Below are positions 22,793-29,992 of a DNA stretch of 29,992 nt, piece after piece. The notes beneath the pieces were generated by a model. That model was given only the letters and a program-made list of their open reading frames with translations, ran no database searches and was not told where the DNA came from. A program made the translations under genes and the position numbers. Source of the stretch: Lutibacter sp. (lineage in GTDB: Bacteria; Bacteroidota; Bacteroidia; Flavobacteriales; Flavobacteriaceae); assembly GCF_021647475.1 (NCBI RefSeq), contig NZ_JAKIUR010000039.1, forward strand, positions 1 to 29,992, read 5' to 3'. Each line of letters starts with the position of its first letter. Positions within the stretch are counted from its first letter, which is position 1.

Positions 22793-25415
22793 TTTTTTAG
22801 TAATATCCATAATCATAGTGTATCTATCTGCCATATTTTATGTGGCTTTTTGGGCAGAAAAAAATTCAAAAAGTAAATGGGTAAATAATCCATATGTATA
22901 TACACTTTCCCTCGCTGTTTATTGTACCGCTTGGACATACTACGGAAGTGTAGGGTTGGCAGCTACTTCAGGATTAAAATTTTTAACCATCTATTTAGGA
23001 CCAATTATTATTATTCCTTCTTGGATTATTTTAATGAAAAAAATTATTAAAATTTCTAAAGGGAATAAAATTTCCTCTTTAGCAGATTTTATATCGCTTC
23101 GTTATGGAAATGATCGATTTTTAGGTGCTTTAGTTACTATTATTTGTGTTTTAGCAATTGTACCCTATATATCGTTACAATTAAAAGCCATTTCAGAAAC
23201 ATTTAATGTTATAACTAATCATACAATATTTGTAAACACCATTATAAATGACACTACCTTTTATATTGCAATTTTGCTAGGTATTTTTGCTGCTTTTTTT
23301 GGAACACAACATACAGATGCTACCGAAAGACATAAAGGAATTATAACTGCAGTTGCTTTAGAATCTGTTATTAAATTAGTTTTCTTTTTGGCTATTGGCA
23401 TTTATGTAACTTTTTATCTATTTAATGGTCCTTCTGATATTTATAATCAGGTTTCTTTATTACCTAATTTTGAAAGTCAAAAATCAATTAATGGTTTGCA
23501 AGGAGGATTTAATTGGTTTTTCCTTAGTATTTTATCTATGATTGCGATTATGTTGTTGCCAAGGCAATTTCAGGCTGCTGTTGTTGAAAATGAAAGAGAA
23601 AAATATTTAAAAAAAGCGGCATGGCTATTTCCTTTATATTTATTACTATTTAATGTTTTCGTAATTTTTATAGCTTGGGGAGGTAATATTGTGTTCCATA
23701 ATCAAGGAGTTGAACCTGACTTGTTTACGTTAATGTTACCCTTAAAAAGTAACCATGAATTTTTAGCTTTAATAGTGTTTTTAGGAGGCTTTTCAGCAGC
23801 AATATCTATGGTGGTTTTGTCTAGTTTAGCCTTATCTACCATGTTAAGTAATAATTTAATTATTCCTTATGGGTTTTTACAAAAATTTAGCAAAGGCGAA
23901 TCGGAACAAAATATGGAATCAATAAAAAATATTAGAAGAATTTCAATTTTTTTATTGATTATTATGGCATACTTTTTTTATAAGAGTTTTACTTTAGACC
24001 GATCTTTAGTATCCATTGGTTTAATATCATTTGTAGTAATTGCACAATTAGCACCAGCTTTTTTTGGAGGATTATTTTGGAGAAGAGGCTCGTCAATTGG
24101 AGCTAAATTTGGGATAATTATTGGTTTTTTAATCACATTTTACACATTGATTTTTCCTTTTATAATTGATTCGCTAATTATTAATTCTTCATTTGTTAAT
24201 GAAGGATTGTTTGGAATTCATTTTTTAAAACCCTACGAATTATTTGGATTATCAATATTTGAACCAGTTCCTCAAGCATTTTTTTGGAGTCTGTTTTTAA
24301 ATATTTTAGTTTATGTTTTTGTGTCAGTGTATAACATTGGAACTTATAGAGAACGAAATTTTGCCGAAATGTTTGTAGATAATTCTAAATATGCCAGCTT
24401 ACATGAAGATGCCTATGTTTGGAAAGGTGAAGCTTATGTAAAAGATTTAAAAAATATTTTAAATCGTTTTTTAGGAATAAATAGAACAGAACGGGCATTG
24501 AATTTATTTTTTATGAAATATAAATTAGATAAAAACAGTCAATTTGCTGATGCTCGGCTGGTTAATTTTTCTGAAAAATTGCTTACAGGAAGTATTGGAA
24601 GTGCTTCCTCCAGAATATTAATTTCATCGGTAATAAAAGAAGAAGAAATTAGTTTAACAGAGGTTTTAAATATTTTAGAGGAAACCAAAAAAGCAAAAGA
24701 TTCTAATAAAGAATTGCAAGAAAGAGATAAACAAAAAGACGAATTTTTAGATACCGTGGCACATGAATTAAAAACGCCAATAACTTCAATTAGAGCACTT
24801 TCTGAAATATTATTAGATAATGATGATGTAGATTTTGAAACTAAAAATAAATTTTTAAGTAGTATTTTAAATGAAAGTGATCGAGTAAACAGGTTAATTA
24901 ATAATATTTTAGATTTAGAAAAATTGGCTTCTGGAAAAGAAAAATTGGCTTTGAAAAAAAACTCAATTAAAAATACCATTGAAAAATCTATTGATTCAGT
25001 TAGGCAGTTAGCTCTGAAAAAAGAAATTAAAATTATTGACGAAAAAGTTAAAGATGCAAATTTCCTTTTTGATGAAGATAGAATTCAACAAGTTATTATT
25101 AATTTATTGTCTAACGCAATTAAATTTTCACCTCCTAAAAAAGGTAAGATTGTTTTAAAAACAAAAATTAATAAATATACCGTTGACGTTTTAATAGAAG
25201 ATAACGGAAAAGGAATTGCAGATAATGATTTGGATTCTATTTTTGATAAATTTTATCAAGCTAAAAATCAAACAATTCTAAAACCAAAAGGAAGTGGATT
25301 AGGATTAGCAATTAGTAAACAAATTGTGGAAAGTCACAATGGAAAAATTTGGGCAAAAAACGTAAAACCAAATGGAGCAAGATTAACATTCTCCTTACCA
25401 ATAAATAAAAATTAA
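22785..25415 (+). CDS. Symporter-histidine kinase fusion (CbrA-like)
   Basis: In this 876-residue protein, residues about 1-540 form a sodium:solute-symporter-like domain of around 13 helices (TAWTYYGSVGLAATSGLKFLTIYLGP, SSLADFISLRYGND, QLKAISETFNVI). A linker helix leads to a histidine kinase. The phospho-accepting His660 lies in DTVAHELKTPITSIRA, Asn777 in the N box, Asp806 in DNGKGI, then FDKFYQ and GSGLGLAI. All kinase motifs are intact. No PAS domain is evident, so the transporter domain itself is the likely sensor. CbrA-type proteins sense or couple to nutrient uptake. Here the neighbours suggest acetate, propionate or a related carboxylate. The partner response regulator starts two bases after its stop. 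Confidence 0.93.
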   Translation: MSSFLVISIIIVYLSAIFYVAFWAEKNSKSKWVNNPYVYTLSLAVYCTAWTYYGSVGLAATSGLKFLTIYLGPIIIIPSWIILMKKIIKISKGNKISSLADFISLRYGNDRFLGALVTIICVLAIVPYISLQLKAISETFNVITNHTIFVNTIINDTTFYIAILLGIFAAFFGTQHTDATERHKGIITAVALESVIKLVFFLAIGIYVTFYLFNGPSDIYNQVSLLPNFESQKSINGLQGGFNWFFLSILSMIAIMLLPRQFQAAVVENEREKYLKKAAWLFPLYLLLFNVFVIFIAWGGNIVFHNQGVEPDLFTLMLPLKSNHEFLALIVFLGGFSAAISMVVLSSLALSTMLSNNLIIPYGFLQKFSKGESEQNMESIKNIRRISIFLLIIMAYFFYKSFTLDRSLVSIGLISFVVIAQLAPAFFGGLFWRRGSSIGAKFGIIIGFLITFYTLIFPFIIDSLIINSSFVNEGLFGIHFLKPYELFGLSIFEPVPQAFFWSLFLNILVYVFVSVYNIGTYRERNFAEMFVDNSKYASLHEDAYVWKGEAYVKDLKNILNRFLGINRTERALNLFFMKYKLDKNSQFADARLVNFSEKLLTGSIGSASSRILISSVIKEEEISLTEVLNILEETKKAKDSNKELQERDKQKDEFLDTVAHELKTPITSIRALSEILLDNDDVDFETKNKFLSSILNESDRVNRLINNILDLEKLASGKEKLALKKNSIKNTIEKSIDSVRQLALKKEIKIIDEKVKDANFLFDEDRIQQVIINLLSNAIKFSPPKKGKIVLKTKINKYTVDVLIEDNGKGIADNDLDSIFDKFYQAKNQTILKPKGSGLGLAISKQIVESHNGKIWAKNVKPNGARLTFSLPINKN

Positions 25416-25416
25416 A

Positions 25417-25782
25417 ATGAAAAAAATATTAATAGTTGATGATGAACCTAATATTGTAATGTCTTTAGAATATCTTTTTAAAAAAGAAAATTTTGAAGTT
25501 TTTATTGCAAGAGATGGTATTGAAGCAATTGAAATTGTTGAAAACAACATGCTAGATATTATTTTATTAGATATAATGATGCCAAAAGTAGATGGATACA
25601 AAGTTCTAAAATATTTAAAAGATAGAGAAGATTTTGAGAATATTAAAGTAATTTTTCTATCCGCAAAAAACAAAATAAAAGACATAGAATTAGGTTTAAA
25701 ATTAGGTGCAGATAAATATATTTCAAAACCCTTTTCAACAAAAAATTTAATTAAAGAAGTTAAACAACTTCTTAAAAATTAG
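25417..25782 (+). CDS. Stand-alone response regulator receiver
   Basis: This 121-residue protein is a single receiver domain. The acidic pocket is Asp8-Asp9, the phosphorylation site Asp52 in LLDIMMP, then Ser82 (FLSAK) and Lys104 (SKPF). There is no DNA-binding or other output domain. It begins two bases after the symporter-kinase stop, so it is almost certainly its partner. Without an output domain it must act by protein contact, for example by altering the kinase, a transporter or an enzyme, or by passing phosphate on. That differs from CbrB-type partners, which are sigma-54 activators. Its target may be one of the adjacent proteins, but the sequence does not show which. Confidence 0.95.
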   Translation: MKKILIVDDEPNIVMSLEYLFKKENFEVFIARDGIEAIEIVENNMLDIILLDIMMPKVDGYKVLKYLKDREDFENIKVIFLSAKNKIKDIELGLKLGADKYISKPFSTKNLIKEVKQLLKN

Positions 25783-25790
25783 AAATTATT

Positions 25791-26006
25791 ATGAAACTAA
25801 AATTAAGTAGTAAAACATCAGATTGGGTCATTACCATTTATGTAGTTATCACATTAATTGGTAGATTTTATATTGAATCACTTTTTCAAATTAACATGTT
25901 AAATTCCTTAGTTATGGGATTTTTCACCCTATTTATTATATGGGGATTAATAAAAATAAAATTTTTAAATCCAGCTTGGTTTGGATTTTTTAACACTAAA
26001 AAATAA
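25791..26006 (+). CDS. Small two-helix membrane protein
   Basis: This 71-residue protein has two hydrophobic helices (about 13-34 and 39-57) and ends in a short aromatic/basic tail (NPAWFGFFNTKK). I do not recognise a family. It lies 9 bases after the receiver gene and 6 bases before the acyl-CoA synthetase gene, so it belongs to the same transcription unit. Possible roles are a membrane anchor or an accessory subunit for the transport/sensing proteins. Only the membrane location is supported by the sequence. Confidence 0.75.
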   Translation: MKLKLSSKTSDWVITIYVVITLIGRFYIESLFQINMLNSLVMGFFTLFIIWGLIKIKFLNPAWFGFFNTKK

Positions 26007-26011
26007 CATCT

Positions 26012-29000
26012 ATGAGTTACTTAAAAAATTATAATGAGAGTATTGAAAACCCAGAAAAATTTTGGAGAAAACAAGCAAAGAACTTAAAATGGTATAAAAA
26101 CCCGACAAGTATTTTGTCTAAAGATGAAAATGGATTTGATCGTTGGTTTAAAGATGGAAAATTAAACATATGTTATTTAGCAGTTGATAAACATATTGAA
26201 GACGGTTTTGGAGAACAAACGGCTATTATTTATGATTCACCAGTAACCCAACAAAAAAGAAAATATTCTTATAACGATGTTAAATTTCAAGTTGAACGTT
26301 TGGCTGGAGGTCTTCGTGATTTAGGAGTAAAAAAAGGAGATACTGTAATTATTTATATGCCAATGATTCCTCATGCTGCTTTTAGTATGTTAGCATGTGC
26401 TAGAATTGGTGCAATTCATTCTGTAGTGTTTGGCGGTTTTGCACCTCATGAGTTGGCTATTAGAATAGACGATTGTAAACCAAAAGTGATTATTACGGCA
26501 ACATCAGGAATGGAAGTTGACAGACTTATTGAATACAAGCCATTAGTTATAGCGGCCATAAAAAAGGCGACTCATAAACCAAATAAAGTTATTGTCTATA
26601 AACGAAATTTAGGAGCTGTAAATCCTAAAACTGAGCGTTATGTAAGTTATAAAAAGTTAGTAAAAAAATCAAAACCAGTAGCTTGTATTGAAATGAATTC
26701 AACCGATCCTTTATACATTTTATATACTTCTGGTACCACAGGAAAACCAAAAGGTATTTTAAGAGATACAGGTGGTTACGCAGTTGCTTTAAAATATTCA
26801 ATGAAAGCTATTTATGGTGTAGATCCTGGTGATACGTATTGGGCAGCATCAGATATAGGTTGGGTAGTTGGGCATAGTTATATCGTTTATGGACCACTTT
26901 TAAATAGAAATACGACTATTATTTTTGAAGGAAAACCAATTAAAACTCCTGATGCTAGTACTTTTTGGAGAATTATTAGTGAATATCAAGTAAAAGTAAT
27001 GTTTACTGCACCAACTGCGATTAGAGCTATTAAAAAAGAAGATCCTGATGGTGAGTTATTAAAAGATTACGATTTAACTTGCTTGAAATATCAATTTTTA
27101 GCTGGTGAACGTTGTGACGTTGCAACCTTACATTGGTTGGAAGAAAATTTGGGTATTCCAGTAATTGATCATTGGTGGCAAACAGAATCTGGTTGGCCGA
27201 TGATTTCAAATATGATGGGTGTTGAAGCACTTCCAATAAAACCAGGTTCTTCTACAAAACCAGTAAGTGGATATGATATTCAAATTTTAAATAAAGAGGG
27301 TCAAAAGTTAGGACCAAATGAAGAAGGATATGTAACTGTTAAATTGCCTTTACCTCCAGGTAATCTTTTAGATATTTGGGGAAATACCCAGCGTTTTATT
27401 GATGGTTATTTAAAACAATTTGAGGGTTATTATTTTTCAGGTGATGGTGGTTATAAAGATGAAGATGGCTACGTATTTATCACAGGCCGTGTTGATGATG
27501 TAATTAATGTTGCAGGTCACAGATTATCAACAGCTGAAATGGAAGAAATAGTTTCATCTAATCCTTCTGTTGCCGAATGTGCTGTTTTTGGAATAGCTGA
27601 TGATTTAAAAGGGCAAGTACCTTTAGCTTTGGTAGTTTTAAAATCTGGAGATTATGTTTCTAGTTTTGAATTAGAATACAATATTGTACATGAAGTACGA
27701 AAAATAATTGGACCTATTGCATCTTTAAAAAGAGTTTTAATTGTTAATAGATTACCAAAAACTCGTTCAGGTAAAATTCTTAGAAAATTATTAAGAAATA
27801 TTGCTGACGGTGTTGAATATAAGATTCCTTCAACCATTGATGATCCAGAAATTGTTGTTGAAATTGAACATGAATTAAAACTTCATAAAATAGGAATATT
27901 TGAACATGCAACGGTAGAAGAAAAACAAACCTTAGAAGATTTAAGAATTAATTCTTTTATTAAATATTATAAGTCCTATCAACATAGTGTTAATGACCCA
28001 GAAGGTTATTGGGCACAAATAGCTAATACTTTTAACTGGCATAAAAAATGGGATAAAGTACTAGAATTTAATTGGGATGAACCAAAATTTGAATGGTTTA
28101 AAGGAGCTAAATTAAATATAACTGAAAATTGTATTGATCGTCACTTAGAAAAAAGAGGCGATGAATTAGCTATTATTTGGGAACCAAATGATCCAAAAGA
28201 AGCCAATAGAACTTTAACTTACAAACAATTGTCTGTTGAAGTGAATAAATTTGCTAATGTTTTAAAAAGTAAAGGTGTCGGAAAAGGAGATCGGGTTTGT
28301 ATGTATATGCAAATGGTTCCAGAATTAGCAATAGCTGTTTTAGCATGTGCTAGAATTGGAGCAATCCATTCTGTGGTATTTGCAGGATTTTCGGCAGTTG
28401 CACTTTCTACAAGAATTAATGACTCACAATGTAAAGTTTTATTAACTTCGGATGGTGTTTACAGAGGGGGCAAAGAGGTAGATTTAAAAGCAATAGCTGA
28501 TGAAGCTCTAGAAACATGTCCAACTATTGAAACCTCTATTGTACTAAAAAGAATTAATTCTGAAGTAACAATGAAAGCGGGTAGAGATGTTTGGTGGCAT
28601 GATGAAATTGCTAACGCTAACCCTAATTGTACAGCCGAAATTATGGATGCTGAGGATGTATTATTTATTCTATACACCTCTGGTTCAACAGGGAAACCAA
28701 AAGGTATGGTACATACTTGTGGAGGTTATATGGTGCAAACGGCACATAGTTTTAAAAATGTTTTCCAATATGAACACGGAGATGTATATTTCTGTACCGC
28801 AGATATAGGTTGGATTACAGGTCATTCTTATATTGTATATGGACCTTTAGCAGTTGGGGCAACTACATTAATGTTTGAAGGAGTTCCTTCATATCCAGAT
28901 TATTCTCGTTTTTGGGCTATTGTTGAAAAATACAAGGTTACTCAATTTTATACGGCACCAACAGCTATTAGAGCTTTGGCAGCTAAAGGAAATGAATATA

Positions 29001-29836
29001 CCGAAATTCATGATTTAAGTTCTATTAAAATTCTAGGAACCGTTGGAGAACCAATTAATGAGGAAGCTTGGCACTGGTACGATGAAAAAATTGGAAAACA
29101 AAAAGCTCCAATTGTAGATACTTGGTGGCAGACCGAAACAGGAAGTATTATGATATCTCCTTTAGGCGGAGTAACACCAACAAAGCCAACTTTTGCTACA
29201 AGGCCAATGCCTGGAGTTCAACCATGTTTAGTAGATGAAGAAGGAAATGAACATAATACAAATCCATCAGAAGGAAGGTTGTGTATTAAATATCCTTGGC
29301 CATCAATGGCAAGAACTATTTATGGAAACCATAAACGTTACAAAGAAACTTATTTTAGTGCATTCCCAGGTAAATATTTTACAGGAGATGGAGCCTTTAG
29401 AGATTTGGAAGGAAATTATAGAATTACCGGTAGAGTAGATGATGTTGTTATTGTTTCAGGTCATAATTTAGGAACTGCCCCAATTGAAAATATTATTAAT
29501 GAACATAGTAATGTAGTAGAATCTGCCGTGGTGGGTTATCCTCATAACATTAAAGGAAGTGCGTTATACGCATATGTAATTGTTTATGAAACCCCTGAAA
29601 ATGAAGACTTTTTACGACACGAAATCAATGATTTAATTCGTCGTACTATTGGACCAATAGCTAAATTAGATAAAATTCAATTTGTGCCGGGCTTACCAAA
29701 AACTCGTTCGGGTAAAATTATGAGACGAATTTTACGAAAAATTGCAGAAAACGAAACATCCAATTTGGGAGATATTTCTACCTTATTAAATCCTGATATT
29801 GTTGAAGCAATTAAAGAAGGTTCGTTGGTGAAATAA
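26012..29836 (+). CDS. Fused propionyl-CoA / acetyl-CoA synthetase
   Basis: This 1274-residue protein contains two complete AMP-forming acyl-CoA synthetases in one frame; single enzymes are about 630-650 residues. Both halves have the N-terminal ACS segment (about 8-40 and 650-680), the P-loop YTSGTTGKPKG or YTSGSTGKPKG, WWQTE, and the adenylation lysine in KTRSGKI (Lys588 and Lys1235). In acetate enzymes the acyl pocket has Val310, Thr311, Val386, Trp414 (Salmonella numbering). The first half has Val285, Val286, Ala364, Trp389, the pattern of propionyl-CoA synthetase PrpE. The second has Ile935, Thr936, Val1011, Trp1039, the acetate type. The linker lies around 635-648. The enzyme should activate both acids. 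Lys acetylation control is possible since both target lysines are kept. Confidence 0.93.
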   Translation: MSYLKNYNESIENPEKFWRKQAKNLKWYKNPTSILSKDENGFDRWFKDGKLNICYLAVDKHIEDGFGEQTAIIYDSPVTQQKRKYSYNDVKFQVERLAGGLRDLGVKKGDTVIIYMPMIPHAAFSMLACARIGAIHSVVFGGFAPHELAIRIDDCKPKVIITATSGMEVDRLIEYKPLVIAAIKKATHKPNKVIVYKRNLGAVNPKTERYVSYKKLVKKSKPVACIEMNSTDPLYILYTSGTTGKPKGILRDTGGYAVALKYSMKAIYGVDPGDTYWAASDIGWVVGHSYIVYGPLLNRNTTIIFEGKPIKTPDASTFWRIISEYQVKVMFTAPTAIRAIKKEDPDGELLKDYDLTCLKYQFLAGERCDVATLHWLEENLGIPVIDHWWQTESGWPMISNMMGVEALPIKPGSSTKPVSGYDIQILNKEGQKLGPNEEGYVTVKLPLPPGNLLDIWGNTQRFIDGYLKQFEGYYFSGDGGYKDEDGYVFITGRVDDVINVAGHRLSTAEMEEIVSSNPSVAECAVFGIADDLKGQVPLALVVLKSGDYVSSFELEYNIVHEVRKIIGPIASLKRVLIVNRLPKTRSGKILRKLLRNIADGVEYKIPSTIDDPEIVVEIEHELKLHKIGIFEHATVEEKQTLEDLRINSFIKYYKSYQHSVNDPEGYWAQIANTFNWHKKWDKVLEFNWDEPKFEWFKGAKLNITENCIDRHLEKRGDELAIIWEPNDPKEANRTLTYKQLSVEVNKFANVLKSKGVGKGDRVCMYMQMVPELAIAVLACARIGAIHSVVFAGFSAVALSTRINDSQCKVLLTSDGVYRGGKEVDLKAIADEALETCPTIETSIVLKRINSEVTMKAGRDVWWHDEIANANPNCTAEIMDAEDVLFILYTSGSTGKPKGMVHTCGGYMVQTAHSFKNVFQYEHGDVYFCTADIGWITGHSYIVYGPLAVGATTLMFEGVPSYPDYSRFWAIVEKYKVTQFYTAPTAIRALAAKGNEYTEIHDLSSIKILGTVGEPINEEAWHWYDEKIGKQKAPIVDTWWQTETGSIMISPLGGVTPTKPTFATRPMPGVQPCLVDEEGNEHNTNPSEGRLCIKYPWPSMARTIYGNHKRYKETYFSAFPGKYFTGDGAFRDLEGNYRITGRVDDVVIVSGHNLGTAPIENIINEHSNVVESAVVGYPHNIKGSALYAYVIVYETPENEDFLRHEINDLIRRTIGPIAKLDKIQFVPGLPKTRSGKIMRRILRKIAENETSNLGDISTLLNPDIVEAIKEGSLVK

Positions 29837-29851
29837 GTAAACTAAAATAAT

Positions 29852-29867
29852 AAAAGAGGCTGTCTAA
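29852..29867. other. Half of a possible terminator repeat
   Basis: AAAAGAGGCTGTCTAA follows the synthetase stop by 15 bases. I recall this sequence as the left arm of a common flavobacterial hairpin whose right arm would be TTAGACAGCCTCTTTT. The right arm is not in the window; it may lie beyond base 29992. Confidence 0.35.
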
Positions 29868-29883
29868 CCTGAGTTCGATGTAA

Positions 29884-29945
29884 GCAAATTACTTGATTTC
29901 GATACAAAATTCTTTCAGAATTTCACTCAATCTGACGTAATTTGC
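29884..29945. repeat. Dispersed hairpin repeat, copy C, inside a longer inverted repeat
   Basis: GCAAATTAC (29884-29892) and GTAATTTGC (29937-29945) flank copy C of the repeat (29897-29937, minus strand). On the minus strand the copy reads CGTCAGATTGAGT, stem AAATTCT, loop GAA, stem AGAATTT, then GTATCGAAA. The whole can fold into a long stem-loop after the synthetase gene and may terminate the transcript. Confidence 0.55.
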
Positions 29946-29955
29946 AAACAAAACA

Positions 29956-29992
29956 CGTCAATTCGAGTAATTTTCAATAGAAAATTGTATCG
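29956..29992 (+). repeat. Dispersed hairpin repeat, copy D, cut by the window end
   Basis: It begins CGTCAATTCGAGT, identical to copy A, then stem AATTTTC, loop AATA, stem GAAAATT, and GTATCG at the last base. Its orientation is opposite to copy C, 18 bases away, as copies A and B are opposite to each other. Confidence 0.6.

Noticed and set aside
27652..28677. Open frames on the minus strand opposite the synthetase gene
   Set aside because: They are short, lack recognisable motifs, and lie antisense to strongly conserved coding sequence.
26012..29836. The double synthetase as an assembly duplication
   Set aside because: The two halves are clearly different proteins with different pocket residues and only local DNA similarity, so a collapsed or duplicated assembly cannot create it.

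Overview
The window looks like chromosome of a marine or aquatic member of the Flavobacteriaceae (Bacteroidota). The evidence is very AT-rich DNA, promoters of the Bacteroidota type (TTTG about 20 bases before TAnnTTTG), many Sec-exported proteins and lipoproteins starting MKK/MKT, and typical flavobacterial core genes (rluF, aroC, gltBD). The genus cannot be fixed from the sequence alone.

Layout. 385-5954 is a same-strand run of envelope proteins: a secreted protein, three small lipoproteins, an OmpA-family protein, and a large membrane protein joined to an exported domain resembling the NADase-type glycan-binding fold. Copies of a dispersed hairpin repeat sit inside this run, and a composite repeat closes it. 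After rluF (6066-6881, minus) comes an accessory segment, 6900-10400. It holds a remnant of a recombinase-like HTH, a Fic-family protein whose catalytic His is replaced by Gln, a strikingly ordered upstream array of AGCTCA/TGAGCT hexamers, and a tripartite HipBST-type toxin-antitoxin operon with four operators spaced exactly 41 bp apart. A tRNA-Ser(TGA) gene (minus), with a near-perfect promoter and a terminator, ends this segment. Core metabolism follows: a TSUP anion permease, aroC, and the convergent glutamate synthase operon gltB-gltD.

The last 11 kb (18778-29836, plus) reads as one short-chain carboxylate module. It contains a zinc-ribbon/HTH protein related to IS1-type InsA, an outer-membrane porin, a two-subunit Na+/carboxylate symporter (DUF4212 plus SSS), a strong terminator, a small membrane protein, a symporter-histidine kinase fusion (CbrA-like), a stand-alone receiver, another small membrane protein, and a 1274-residue enzyme. 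That enzyme is a head-to-tail fusion of a propionyl-CoA-synthetase-like half and an acetyl-CoA-synthetase half. The proposed logic, inferred from gene order, is: porin brings acetate/propionate across the outer membrane, symporter across the inner membrane, SSS-kinase senses it, and the fused ligase activates both acids to CoA thioesters.

The most interesting items are the PrpE-Acs fusion, the dyad-symmetric hexamer array in front of the His-less Fic gene, the 41-bp-phased HipB operators, and the dispersed hairpin repeat whose stems covary. No rRNA, CRISPR array, intact transposon or prophage was seen.
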